Origin: a candidate division WOR-3 bacterium
Lineage (GTDB): Bacteria > Hydrothermota > Tepidihabitantia > SM23-42
NCBI GenBank assembly: GCA_029858255.1
Contig: JAOUFJ010000027.1
Span: 1-35,511 of the forward strand
DNA length: 35,511 nucleotides
Reading direction: 5' to 3'
Shown here: one piece after another, positions 6,982 to 14,942 of the stretch
Numbering within the stretch: the stretch's first letter is position 1
How the letters are laid out: each line of letters begins with the position of its first letter
Position numbers and translations under genes: made by a program
The notes under the pieces: model-generated
Told to the model about the DNA's origin: nothing
Databases searched by the model: none
Seen by the model: only the letters and a program-made list of their open reading frames with translations

Positions 6982-8473
6982 TCGTACGAGGACCGCGATG
7001 GCTTTTGCCATCATCATTGGTATTTTACTTATCTGGACGTTCTTCAATAGACCTGCTCGAAAACAAGAAGTACCCGAACCGGTGGTCCAGGATACGTTTA
7101 TGGAGCCGGTTGAATCTGTTGAAGAAGAATACACCAAGGTTACCGAAGACACGATCGTCATTGACCGCCGCCATGTCCGATTAGTATTGTCCACCTATGG
7201 TGGATCTCTGGCGTCCCTGTATTTAAAAGACTACGATGTCGATATTGTTCCTCCCGGCCGTCATCTCTTTGCGAGTTCAATAAAGGACAGTGTCAACGAT
7301 GTCGCACAAATGTCTTATGCGATCAGCGATGATTCTGTTACTTTCTTCCATGGCGATGAAAAGAAATTGGTGAAGACCTACCGGTTTGACCACGATTACG
7401 GATTCTCTCTGCGCGTTAAAGGTGATACATCGAATCATATTCTCAGCCTGAAAGCGGGTCTCAATATAACCGAACCAAAGAATGAAGGCGACGACTTGCG
7501 CAACTTCAACGTCTATATTAAAAACGAAAAGGTCGAGACTGTAACAAAAAAAATCAAGGATTCTTATGTGTATGACAGCAAATTGGACTGGTTTGCCCTG
7601 CGTACCAAATACTTCATATTGATCGTTAACCACATTAATGGTATCGATAAGGTCTCGTTTCATAAGGTGCCGGGCGAAATAGAACAGATTGAAACACGCG
7701 ATGCATCTTTCGGATGTTACTACATGGGTGGTGCCAAAGATCGTTACGGAGCAGAGATCGTCAGCGAAGCCGATCTGGACATCAGTGTTCTCCTGCTACC
7801 TATGGACCGTGATCATCTTGCCAAATACGAAGAGGGTTATGAAGAGATGGCTTCAGGAGGTTTCTGGGGACCGATCTCGCGAGTTATAATGGCAGTACTG
7901 AACTTCATATACTCACTCATTGGCAACTATGGTTTCGCAATAATGATCTTTGGGCTATTGATCAAACTGATTTTCTTCCCATTGTCGCGTCAAATGATAT
8001 TATCCCAGCACAAGATGCAGATGGTCCAGCCCGAGCTTAAGAAGATTCAGCAAAAATACAAGAATGATCCCCAGCGAGTGAATCAGGAGATGATGCATCT
8101 CTACAAGACGTACAAGGTCAATCCACTCTCTGGTTGCTTGCCACTGATAATCCAGATGCCCATTTTCTTTGCCCTCTTCAGAACATTGACTACCTCCATA
8201 GAATTCCGCCACGCAAATTTCATTTTCTGGATCACTGACCTTTCGTTGAAGGATCCGTACTATGTTCTACCCATCAGCATGGGCATAATGATGGTGGTAC
8301 AGTCACTGACAACAACTATCGATCCACGCCAGCGGTTGATGATAATCTTCATGCCGATCGTTATGGTTTGGATTTTTATCAATTTACCCTCGGGGCTACA
8401 ATTGTACTGGTTTACGTACAACATATTTACTTTGCTTGAGCATTTCATAACCAAGAGAGGAGGACTAAAATGA
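6974..8473 (+). CDS. yidC: membrane protein insertase YidC
   Basis: Inserts proteins into the inner membrane, alone or with Sec. Seen: a first membrane anchor at residues 7-24, a large periplasmic beta domain (about 50-290), then the conserved five-helix insertase domain from FWGPISRVIM (about 296) to the end, including LPLIIQMPIFFALF and the Gln/Lys-rich cytoplasmic hairpin (HKMQMVQPELKKIQQKYKND). At 499 aa it is the Gram-negative form with the periplasmic domain, which points to a diderm cell. The ATG at 6974 follows AAAAGGATGG; an upstream in-frame start at 6938 would overlap yidD more and lies before the anchor. The stop overlaps jag (ATGA). Confidence 0.97.
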   Translation: MSDRTRTAMAFAIIIGILLIWTFFNRPARKQEVPEPVVQDTFMEPVESVEEEYTKVTEDTIVIDRRHVRLVLSTYGGSLASLYLKDYDVDIVPPGRHLFASSIKDSVNDVAQMSYAISDDSVTFFHGDEKKLVKTYRFDHDYGFSLRVKGDTSNHILSLKAGLNITEPKNEGDDLRNFNVYIKNEKVETVTKKIKDSYVYDSKLDWFALRTKYFILIVNHINGIDKVSFHKVPGEIEQIETRDASFGCYYMGGAKDRYGAEIVSEADLDISVLLLPMDRDHLAKYEEGYEEMASGGFWGPISRVIMAVLNFIYSLIGNYGFAIMIFGLLIKLIFFPLSRQMILSQHKMQMVQPELKKIQQKYKNDPQRVNQEMMHLYKTYKVNPLSGCLPLIIQMPIFFALFRTLTTSIEFRHANFIFWITDLSLKDPYYVLPISMGIMMVVQSLTTTIDPRQRLMIIFMPIVMVWIFINLPSGLQLYWFTYNIFTLLEHFITKRGGLK

Positions 8474-9069
8474 GACTGACTGAAGCATCAGGGAAAAACC
8501 TCGACGAAGCCATCGAATCCGGATTGAAAACATTAAGGGTGAGGCAGAATGAGGTCGAATACGAACTCATCTCCGAAACAGAGGATGAAGTAAAAATCAA
8601 GATGGAAGTCAAAGAGCCTCGCCAGCATCTTCTCGAAGTAACCAAATTCATACTTGAAAGCTGCGGATTCAGACCGAATATCAATATCGCCAAAGACGAT
8701 AAGGGTTTCTATGTTAACATTAAGACAAGGCATGCCGATGCTATTCTGATCGGGAAGAAAGGAGAAACATTGTGGGCGCTTCAGTACATAATAACGCGCC
8801 TGATCAAACGTTTTCACCCGAATCTGAAAATCCTCGTCGACGTCAGCGGCTATCGTATGCGTCGGACAAATTTCTTGAAGAAAAAAGCCGAAGCGATCGC
8901 GTGTATCGTGCTGCAAACCGGACGCGAAATGGCGCTCGATCCTCTGACTAAACGGGAACAACAGATAGTCGAGATCAAGCTGAGTGAAATAAAGGGTGTG
9001 AAACTTTATAGCATAGGAAAGGGAGCAAGCAAGAACGTTATAATTGCTCCGAATGATGAACCCAAATGA
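8470..9069 (+). CDS. jag: Jag/SpoIIIJ-associated RNA-binding protein (KhpB-like), degenerate R3H
   Basis: An RNA-binding protein usually encoded after yidC. Seen: a Jag-N domain (residues 1-50, LTEASGKNLDEAIESGL), a KH-type domain with the loop IGKKGETLWALQYII (about 97-111), and a C-terminal R3H-like region. The R3H signature R-x3-H is replaced: where relatives read ERRIIH, this protein has EQQIVE, so the conserved Arg and His are absent. GGAGG sits 6 nt before the ATG, inside yidC. It overlaps mnmE by 14 bp. Identity is clear from order, length (199 aa) and the first two domains. Confidence 0.9.
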   Translation: MRLTEASGKNLDEAIESGLKTLRVRQNEVEYELISETEDEVKIKMEVKEPRQHLLEVTKFILESCGFRPNINIAKDDKGFYVNIKTRHADAILIGKKGETLWALQYIITRLIKRFHPNLKILVDVSGYRMRRTNFLKKKAEAIACIVLQTGREMALDPLTKREQQIVEIKLSEIKGVKLYSIGKGASKNVIIAPNDEPK

Positions 9070-10402
9070 TACGATAGTCGCTTGTACAACTCCATCTGGC
9101 TACTCGAGTGTAGCTGTAATCAGACTTAGCGGCGTTCAGGCGATCCCCCTCCTGCAGAAAATATTCAAACCCACACTGTTGACGGGTGAATACACATCCC
9201 ATCATGTCTATCACGGCCATGTTATTGATCCCGATACCGGCGATAACGTCGATACTGCTCTTGCAGTACCTTTCAAAGCCCCCAATTCCTATACCGGTGA
9301 AGATGTGGTAGAGATTTCTTGCCATGGTAATCCATTGATCGTGGATAGGATTGTAAGGACTTTGAACGAACTCGGTGCGAGAACCGCACGGCGGGGAGAA
9401 TTCACAAGACGTGCTTTGATCAGCGGGAAGATCGATCTAATACAGGCCGAAGCCGTTCTCGATACAGTGAATGCATCGTGTGACCAGGCACGAAGACTGG
9501 CCGTGTTGCAGTACGAGGGAAAGTTGTCGGAAAAGATATACGACATGCGTTCTAAGGTCATTGATTCATTATTCCTGGTCGAAGCTGAGATCGATTTTCC
9601 TGAAGAGGAAGATGTCAGATATGACCCTGCCGGAATAAAAAATAATCTCGATGCGATAGTAGATGAGATCGATGAGTTGCTCAAGGGAGCATCGGTCGGA
9701 ATCAAGATCAAATCCGGATACCGCATTCTGATCACTGGAAGAGCCAATGTTGGTAAATCGACGTTGTTTAACCGGCTCGTCGGGCATGAACGCGCAATCG
9801 TGCATGAGAAACCCGGTACGACTCGAGATTTTATTGAAGAAGACGTGCAAATGGGGGACATCCACGCTTTGCTGTACGACACCGCAGGTATACTCTCCAA
9901 AGCGACGGGTCCAGATAAGATTGCCCAACAGAGGACAAAAGCGCTTATCTACGATGCTGATCTGATTCTCATGATGTTCGACGGCTCAGAACCAATGAAT
10001 GAAGAAGACATATTTCTGTATAATCTGGTGAAACACAAAATCAAGTTACTTCTTGTAAACAAGATCGACCTCAACGTAAGGCTGAGTAACGAATCGATCC
10101 TGTCGGATTCCATAAAAATATCGGCCAGGACAGGAAAGAATATCAATTTGCTGCAAGATGCCGTCAGAAGTACTCTACTACCTGAGGCTTCCAAAGAGGA
10201 TGTTCTCATAACGCGACACCGCCACATAGATGCGCTCACCAGAGCAAGAAGGTGCCTCGTTGAAGGAAAGAACGCACCGACTATTGAGACAATGGCTTAT
10301 GAAATGCATTGTGCCTTGAACGAGATCGGTGAGCTAACCGGGCAGACACTCCGCAAGGAAATCCTCGACCGCATATTTGAGGAGTTCTGTGTAGGGAAAT
10401 GA
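9056..10402 (+). CDS. mnmE: tRNA uridine-5-carboxymethylaminomethyl modification GTPase MnmE
   Basis: With MnmG it modifies the wobble uridine of several tRNAs. Seen: the N-terminal folate-binding domain (NDTIVACTTPSGYSSVAVIRLSG, then APNSYTGEDVVEISCHGN), a central helical domain, and an inserted G domain with GRANVGKSTLFN (P-loop), KPGTTRD, DTAG and NKID. It ends in CVGK, the catalytic C-x-GK tail. 448 aa is normal. ATG codons at 9053 and 9056 are possible; 9056 matches the family N-terminus. No mnmG, rsmG or parAB follows; the cluster stops here at a repeat island. Confidence 0.96.
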   Translation: MNPNDTIVACTTPSGYSSVAVIRLSGVQAIPLLQKIFKPTLLTGEYTSHHVYHGHVIDPDTGDNVDTALAVPFKAPNSYTGEDVVEISCHGNPLIVDRIVRTLNELGARTARRGEFTRRALISGKIDLIQAEAVLDTVNASCDQARRLAVLQYEGKLSEKIYDMRSKVIDSLFLVEAEIDFPEEEDVRYDPAGIKNNLDAIVDEIDELLKGASVGIKIKSGYRILITGRANVGKSTLFNRLVGHERAIVHEKPGTTRDFIEEDVQMGDIHALLYDTAGILSKATGPDKIAQQRTKALIYDADLILMMFDGSEPMNEEDIFLYNLVKHKIKLLLVNKIDLNVRLSNESILSDSIKISARTGKNINLLQDAVRSTLLPEASKEDVLITRHRHIDALTRARRCLVEGKNAPTIETMAYEMHCALNEIGELTGQTLRKEILDRIFEEFCVGK

Positions 10403-10403
10403 G

Positions 10404-10585
10404 GAACGAAAAACGTTATTTTCGTTTAGTCTGCTACTATCGTTAATCCCGTTAATTTCGTTAATATCGCTATTACCGTTAATACCGCTAAAAGACATTT
10501 CGAATTGCGAATTTAACAAGGAACGTTGGGTTCGTTACTATCGCTAATCTCGTTATTTTCGTTATTCCCGCTATTTTCGTTCACC
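10404..10585 (+). repeat. degenerate 9-bp tandem repeat, copy 1
   Basis: Units close to TTCGTTAAT / ATCGCTATT follow one another with phase kept at 9 bp, broken at 10495-10520 by a block (GACATTTCGAATT, GCGAATTTAACAA) that also occurs at 34487-34525. The opposite-strand ORF at 10334-10519 with its N-E-I-N-type residues is a by-product of the 9-bp period. Confidence 0.8.
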
Positions 10586-10590
10586 GACTG

Positions 10591-10623
10591 AGATTGCTTC
10601 GTCACTACACTCCTCGCAATGAC
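10591..10623. repeat. CATTGCGAG-type dispersed element, half copy
   Basis: AGATTGCTTCGTCAC followed by CACTCCTCGCAATGAC: one arm of the palindromic element seen more fully at 32099-32259 and again at 34738-34772. Confidence 0.75.
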
Positions 10624-10683
10624 GGGGAGGTATGGCGTCTCAGGTTCTCAACCGCCTTACATCTAAGCTTCTGGTTTCCCGCT

Positions 10684-10718
10684 ATGCGCCATGCTCCATG
10701 CCCTATGCTGCAGCATAG
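10684..10718. repeat. 7-bp period block ending in a perfect 16-bp palindrome
   Basis: Four units of the form ATGCNCC (10684-10711) lead into CTATGCTGCAGCATAG (10703-10718), which is fully self-complementary. Confidence 0.65.
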
Positions 10719-10730
10719 CGTATCCTCAGG

Positions 10731-10814
10731 AGCGAAGCGAGATGTCTGCAGTGAAACGTGTCTCCAGCGATAGCATGTCTTTAACGTAGTGTGTCTCCAG
10801 CTGAGTTTGTCTCA
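10731..10814. repeat. degenerate 16-19 bp tandem repeat, five units
   Basis: Units starting at 10731, 10750, 10766, 10783 and 10799 share the form AGCGAAGCGTGTCTCC with several substitutions; three of the five are exactly 16 bp. Confidence 0.65.
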
Positions 10815-10992
10815 ATGTCACCGGTGCACCGCTTCTCGGTGTGTTTCTCAACCTCTTATCCTCTGAAGTTCTGTTATTCACAGCTTCTTAACTTCTCAGA
10901 TTCTCATCTTCTGCTTTTCTATACTTCGCAGAGGTTTATTTTTCAATTGATATTATTACGATTACGATATACGGCAAACGAGTACGAGAATA

Positions 10993-11020
10993 TTGACTTC
11001 TCCATATTTTCGTCTATAAT
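10993..11020 (+). promoter_or_regulatory. leaderless-type promoter of the Lrp-like gene
   Basis: TTGACT (10993-10998), 16-bp spacer, TATAAT (11015-11020), then 6 nt (CCGCTA) to the GTG start at 11027. No ribosome site is present. Confidence 0.87.
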
Positions 11021-11026
11021 CCGCTA

Positions 11027-11929
11027 GTGATAATCGACCCCATCGATTTGAACCTCATTAGACAGCTCGAACTCCAGGGAACAATACCTGTGCACGATTT
11101 TGTGAGTAAATTCCACATCTCACAGAAGGAAATACTATTGCGGATCAGAAATTTCGAAGATACAGGATTAATAAGCGAATACGGATTCAAGCTGTTCTTG
11201 CCAGGTATTCATGGAGGTAAGTGGTATTGGGGCTGTATCGCAGGTGAAGCCTCACCACGGTTCAGATTGGGGAAGACAATTCCTTTCATCGAGGAGATGG
11301 TTGAGAACCTATCATTCCCGCAGGGTGTATGTCCAAATGTTTCACTTTTGTTCTATGCAAAGAATCTCAAAGAGATCAGGTCACTTTCGAACAAACTACC
11401 CGGTATGAAATATTCAGAGGTCTATAAGGTTGATGAATACAACTTGGTAATGCCGAGGTTGTTGGTCAAAGAAGATTGGCAGTTAATAGATGAGTTCTGC
11501 AACAGCAAGAAAATACGCTATACACTGATCAACAGGATAACACAGAAACCGAAATCTGAGAAAGAAGTAAGGCTTTCACGTTTGATATGGACGCGTGGAA
11601 ACCGTCAAGGTATTCTTTCGATCGCACCTAATTTCAACTGGAGTATCATAAAGAATTACATGCATGTTCATCTCGCTGTAGTAACAAAAATTCGGGTAAA
11701 GGAATTGCGCAGAATCGTCAAGGAAATCGGTTTTGTCGGAAATATTGCATCGCGTTTCAAGAAACGATACATTCAAATTGAATTCGATTTGTGGGGTTTT
11801 TCTGACTTCAGGGTCATCATGCATGCAATTACAAAGATCGAAGGTATTATCGTCGAGGGTTGTTCTTTTGCCTATAGAAATAGAATATACGATGATTGGG
11901 TCAGGGATTTTGTACAAAATCAGATTTAG
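11027..11929 (+). CDS. Lrp/AsnC-like winged-helix transcription regulator
   Basis: Seen: an N-terminal winged helix (residues 5-50) of Lrp type, IDLNLIRQLELQGTIPVHDF followed by SQKEILLRIRNFEDTGLISEYG, then about 250 residues that could hold two effector-like alpha/beta modules (around 60-140 and 205-290). At 300 aa it is about twice the length of a simple Lrp, as in two-lobed Lrp-like proteins. The GTG start gives the HTH a natural beginning and fits the promoter 6 nt upstream. It overlaps the M23 gene by 38 bp, so it is the first gene of an operon with the peptidase, nucleoside phosphorylase and rubredoxin. Target and ligand are unknown. Confidence 0.7.
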   Translation: MIIDPIDLNLIRQLELQGTIPVHDFVSKFHISQKEILLRIRNFEDTGLISEYGFKLFLPGIHGGKWYWGCIAGEASPRFRLGKTIPFIEEMVENLSFPQGVCPNVSLLFYAKNLKEIRSLSNKLPGMKYSEVYKVDEYNLVMPRLLVKEDWQLIDEFCNSKKIRYTLINRITQKPKSEKEVRLSRLIWTRGNRQGILSIAPNFNWSIIKNYMHVHLAVVTKIRVKELRRIVKEIGFVGNIASRFKKRYIQIEFDLWGFSDFRVIMHAITKIEGIIVEGCSFAYRNRIYDDWVRDFVQNQI

Positions 11930-13103
11930 CCAACTCATAATTCTCTTTTTTTTAATCGCTGGTTGTTCGAGGGAACCGGAATTCATCATAACAACGATCG
12001 TCACTGAGACAAAACACGTCGTGGAGAAGGGCGAAAATCTCGAGACGATTCTTGATAAACTCTCGGTCGCGGATTATCGGGCTGACATCATCACGGCGCT
12101 GCATAAAGCCGGATTCCCATTCCGAAAATGTTTGCCTGGAGACACAATCTCACTCGTGAAGGAAGACAGCAAATTTTCTCATTTGACCTACCGTCAAAAT
12201 TATCAAAACATCTACTACGTGAAAAAAGAAAGTGGTTGTCTGTCAGTAGCCATGAAATATCCCTATTTTGATACGATGCTGACCTATATCAACGGCAGCG
12301 TTAACTCTACCCTTTATGAATCCATGCTGGCTTATGACGAGACGTCGCAGCTGGTCATCCGGTTCGCCGATGTCTTTGCCTGGGAAGTAGATTTTTTCAC
12401 AGACACGCAGGACGGAGATTCGTTCTTCATCTATTTTGACAAGATTTTTTGTGATTCCGTTCTTGTCGACTATGGGTTGATCGGTTTTGCGCGATACAAA
12501 GGTGCAGCGGGTGATTTCTACGGCTTCTATTATTGCGACCCGGAAGGTCATGATGACTATTTCAATCGTGATGGGCAATCATTACGGAAATCACTGCTTA
12601 GATCACCGTTGCGTTTTTCGTATATCAGTTCGCACTACTCAAAACGCAGATATCACCCGATTCTCAAGAGATGGCGCCCACATCACGGGTTGGACTACGT
12701 TGCACCGATCGGCACGCCGATCGCCACGATCGGTGCTGGTCGGGTTACGTTCAAAGGATGGAAGGGTGGTTATGGCAACCTCGTGGAGATACGGCATGCC
12801 AATAACTTCAGATCAAGGTACGGGCATCTGTCGCGGTTTGCAAAGGGCCTTTATGTTGGTAAACGAGTGAAGTCGGGAGATCTAATTGGCTACCTTGGTT
12901 CAACCGGTTTATCGACCGGTCCTCATCTGCATTTTGAACTCCACAAGAACGGGGTACCTATAAATCCTATGCGAGTTGACATTCCCCGTGCTCCGTCGGT
13001 GAATAAGAAATATATGGATGCATTTATTGCCCATCGTGATTCAGTACTGAATGCTGTACATAAAGTAGCCAACGGTGGGGGAGAGGTTCTTCCGGAGACG
13101 TAG
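11892..13103 (+). CDS. M23-family peptidase (LytM type), lipoprotein
   Basis: A probable zinc-dependent peptidoglycan endopeptidase or an activator of amidases, anchored in the envelope. Seen: signal sequence and lipobox (FFLIAGC), an N-terminal LysM/OapA-like part (VEKGENLETILDKL), a beta-rich middle, and the LytM domain with HHGLDY (His and Asp ligands near residues 263-268), YGHL, and HLHFEL (near 344). The zinc ligands H-x3-D and HxH are all present, so it should be active. The open frame reaches back to 11733, but that part shadows the upstream gene. ATG 11892 or TTG 11910 is the likely start; the latter gives a more typical signal peptide. Confidence 0.88.
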   Translation: MIGSGILYKIRFSQLIILFFLIAGCSREPEFIITTIVTETKHVVEKGENLETILDKLSVADYRADIITALHKAGFPFRKCLPGDTISLVKEDSKFSHLTYRQNYQNIYYVKKESGCLSVAMKYPYFDTMLTYINGSVNSTLYESMLAYDETSQLVIRFADVFAWEVDFFTDTQDGDSFFIYFDKIFCDSVLVDYGLIGFARYKGAAGDFYGFYYCDPEGHDDYFNRDGQSLRKSLLRSPLRFSYISSHYSKRRYHPILKRWRPHHGLDYVAPIGTPIATIGAGRVTFKGWKGGYGNLVEIRHANNFRSRYGHLSRFAKGLYVGKRVKSGDLIGYLGSTGLSTGPHLHFELHKNGVPINPMRVDIPRAPSVNKKYMDAFIAHRDSVLNAVHKVANGGGEVLPET

Positions 13104-13183
13104 GATCGCGGGAATCTCTCGCAGGCATAATGGTCTGTAAAGAATCTTTGAAGTATTAAGTGAATTTTCATGGAGGAGGTTGA

Positions 13184-13909
13184 ATGCCGATACACCTGAG
13201 AGCAAACAAGGAGGATTATGCACCAACTACACTGTTGGTCGGTGATCCTGCAAGGTCGGTGAGGATTAGCCAGTTTCTAAAAGATTCTAAGATGGTTAAC
13301 AAAAACCGGGGCTTATTGGGATATACAGGTACATATAAAGATCAGAATATAAGTGTGCAGACTACAGGGATAGGTTGTCCTTCGGCAGCGATAGTCGTTG
13401 AAGAACTCATCCAGCTGGACGTGAAGACCTTGATCAGAATAGGTACATGCGGTGGTATCGGCGCACAAATCAAGCCGCTCGATATGATCGCCGCAGTTGC
13501 AGCATCGCCCTTTGATGGAGCCACGCGTACTTATCTCAACGGTGAACCCCATGCCCCGTATGCTACGTATGAAATACTACACGCTGCAAGTAACGTCGCA
13601 AAGGATAAAAATATTGACCTTATCTTTGGCGGTGTGGCGAGTGTTGATGTTTTCTACAATCCGTTTCCTGATTATGTTGAGAAGCTAAGGGGGAAAGGCA
13701 TAATTGCGGTGGAAATGGAAACGAGTTTGATATATTATCTGGCAAATAGAAGTGGTTTGAATGCGGCTTCATTCCTGCTCGTCTCTGATATCGTGGGCGG
13801 GGGAGAGGAATTCACAAAGTTCGTTTCTGACCAAGAACTGGCAAAAGCCATGGATGGACTTATCACATTGGTTCTTGACGTCAGTTCAAAAATAAGCGGC
13901 AGTTCGTAA
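13184..13909 (+). CDS. nucleoside phosphorylase (uridine/purine, PNP-UDP family)
   Basis: Splits nucleosides with phosphate to base and pentose-1-phosphate in salvage. Seen: GDPARS near residue 20 (phosphate binding), [22 protein letters not shown] near 86, and the ribose-binding VEMETS near 180, all typical of hexameric DeoD/Udp-type enzymes; 241 aa fits. The ATG follows GGAGGAGG by 4 nt. It lies 80 bp after the M23 gene with no promoter seen between them, and 17 bp before rubredoxin. Choice between uridine and purine substrate cannot be made from the sequence alone. Confidence 0.9.
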   Translation: MPIHLRANKEDYAPTTLLVGDPARSVRISQFLKDSKMVNKNRGLLGYTGTYKDQNISVQTTGIGCPSAAIVVEELIQLDVKTLIRIGTCGGIGAQIKPLDMIAAVAASPFDGATRTYLNGEPHAPYATYEILHAASNVAKDKNIDLIFGGVASVDVFYNPFPDYVEKLRGKGIIAVEMETSLIYYLANRSGLNAASFLLVSDIVGGGEEFTKFVSDQELAKAMDGLITLVLDVSSKISGSS

Positions 13910-13926
13910 GATCGCAGGAGGAAATC

Positions 13927-14106
13927 ATGCAAAAGTGGCGCTGCTCTATTTGTGATTATGTGTACACATCACGAAAGGGTGATCCGGAATCAGGCATCAA
14001 ACCGGGAACTCGTTTTGAAGACCTGCCTGAGTACTGGGGTTGTCCTGATTGCGGTGCATCGAAACAGAATTTCGAGCTTGTAGTGGACGACGGATTTGAT
14101 TATTGA
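13927..14106 (+). CDS. rubredoxin
   Basis: A 59-residue iron protein for one-electron transfer, typical of anaerobes and used with superoxide or peroxide reduction. Seen: [20 protein letters not shown], then [24 protein letters not shown]. The two C-x2-C knuckles (CSIC and CPDC) and the conserved aromatic residues are all present. The ATG follows AGGAGG by 6 nt. It is last in the operon, just before the promoter at 14127. Its partner enzyme is not in the window. Confidence 0.95.
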   Translation: MQKWRCSICDYVYTSRKGDPESGIKPGTRFEDLPEYWGCPDCGASKQNFELVVDDGFDY

Positions 14107-14126
14107 TTCCTGCCATGGGTTAATTG

Positions 14127-14154
14127 TTGACTAAACATCTAAAGTAGAGATAAT
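14127..14154 (+). promoter_or_regulatory. leaderless-type promoter of the EIIA-like/vanZ/hisS operon
   Basis: TTGACT (14127-14132), 16-bp spacer, GATAAT (14149-14154), then 6 nt to the ATG at 14161. It shares the block AATTGTTGACTAAACA with the promoter at 6133-6160. Confidence 0.82.
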
Positions 14155-14160
14155 TTACTC

Positions 14161-14598
14161 ATGCTGTCTGAATACCTTGAACCTGGAAAGATACTACTAA
14201 ATGCTGAAGGCAACAGTTATCGAGAATTATTGTCGATGATGCTCGACAGGAGCAGTGTAACCGATATTCCCGGTACCGTTGACAAGATCCTCGAACGAGA
14301 GAAAATTATGCCGACTGCTTTAGGAAAGGGCATATTTCTTCCGCGTATTGTTGTCGATGACATAAAGCGAACCGAGGTGCTCGTCACACTGAACCATGGC
14401 GGTTTGGTGTTCGATGATTATGGCACTGGTGTCGCAAACGTTATAATGCTGTTTTTGTTTTCAAAGAATGATGACTACATAGCCCTTCTTGCTCAGAGTC
14501 TGCGTTTATTGAATGATGACTCCTTGCGTTCTGACCTCCTTCACTGCAGAAAAGCGGACGATGTGATCAAAACAGTGAATGATTGGGAAAAAGAGTGA
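14161..14598 (+). CDS. PTS EIIA type-2-like protein lacking the phosphorylated His
   Basis: Seen: a 145-residue single domain with the fold pattern of the fructose/nitrogen EIIA family (REKIMPTALGKGIFLP, LVTLNHGGLVFDD, ANVIMLFLFS, LLAQSLRLLNDDSL). In true EIIA proteins the motif is G-[IV]-A-x-PH; here it reads GIFLPRIV, with Arg 62 where the phospho-accepting His should be. No EI, HPr, EIIB or EIIC gene is nearby. Inference: a regulatory domain that can no longer carry phosphate. It overlaps the VanZ-like gene by 4 bp (GTGA) and starts a likely leaderless mRNA. Confidence 0.78.
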   Translation: MLSEYLEPGKILLNAEGNSYRELLSMMLDRSSVTDIPGTVDKILEREKIMPTALGKGIFLPRIVVDDIKRTEVLVTLNHGGLVFDDYGTGVANVIMLFLFSKNDDYIALLAQSLRLLNDDSLRSDLLHCRKADDVIKTVNDWEKE

Positions 14599-14942
14599 AA
14601 AGGAGTGTACGTTGGATATTTCTTGTTTTATGGATATTGACGATCTTCGTGCTGACCGGATATCCCAAATTCAATGTGCCCAAGGTAAAGGACCTTCCTG
14701 TGGACAAACTCTATCATTTTGTGGTTTTTTTCATCATGGGGCTGATCGCGGCGCGGTTGATGAAGGTTAGAAGTTTTTTCGTACTTGGTTTGTTGGTGGT
14801 TCTTTTTGCCGAGTGCCAACAACTAATCATTCCCGGGCGCGATTTTGAAGTAACTGATATGCTGGCTGGTGTGCTCGCGCTAATTGTGAGTTACCTGATT
14901 TTCAAACAGAAAAAGGCGGGGAGTTATGTATCAGAAGCCTAA
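14595..14942 (+). CDS. VanZ-like membrane protein
   Basis: Seen: 115 residues with four hydrophobic segments and the family landmarks: DKLYHFVVFFIMG near residue 37, and the acidic, Arg-containing pattern ECQQLIIPGRDFEVTDMLAG near 75-94. VanZ relatives are small inner-membrane proteins, one of which lowers teicoplanin binding; most have no known function. A TTG at 14583 is also in frame, but the GTG at 14595 forms a 4-bp overlap with the EIIA-like stop. Its end overlaps hisS by 17 bp. Confidence 0.82.
   Translation: MKRSVRWIFLVLWILTIFVLTGYPKFNVPKVKDLPVDKLYHFVVFFIMGLIAARLMKVRSFFVLGLLVVLFAECQQLIIPGRDFEVTDMLAGVLALIVSYLIFKQKKAGSYVSEA

Larger units (their letters stand above)
10403..11026. repeat. 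repeat-rich spacer after mnmE (composite repeat island)
   Basis: No gene seen in 624 bp. It begins with an 8+8 bp hairpin (AACGAAAA at 10405-10412, TTTTCGTT at 10419-10426) just after the mnmE stop, a possible weak terminator. Then come the 9-bp repeat (to about 10585), a copy of the CATTGCGAG element (10591-10623), a 7-bp period block with a perfect palindrome (10684-10718), five 16-19 bp degenerate units (10731-10814), a pyrimidine-rich stretch (about 10850-10935) and the promoter of the next gene. Confidence 0.85.

Noticed and set aside
10334-10519. 61-residue minus-strand ORF with similar N-E-I-N residues
   Set aside because: Half lies over the end of mnmE on the other strand and half over the 9-bp repeat; a by-product of the period.
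10404-10585. Possible CRISPR array
   Set aside because: The units are 9 bp, directly adjoining and degenerate; there are no spacers of constant length and no cas genes.
11733-11891. Upstream extension of the M23 peptidase
   Set aside because: Those 53 residues would precede the signal peptide and overlap the Lrp-like gene in another frame; the signal sequence sets the start at 11892 or 11910.
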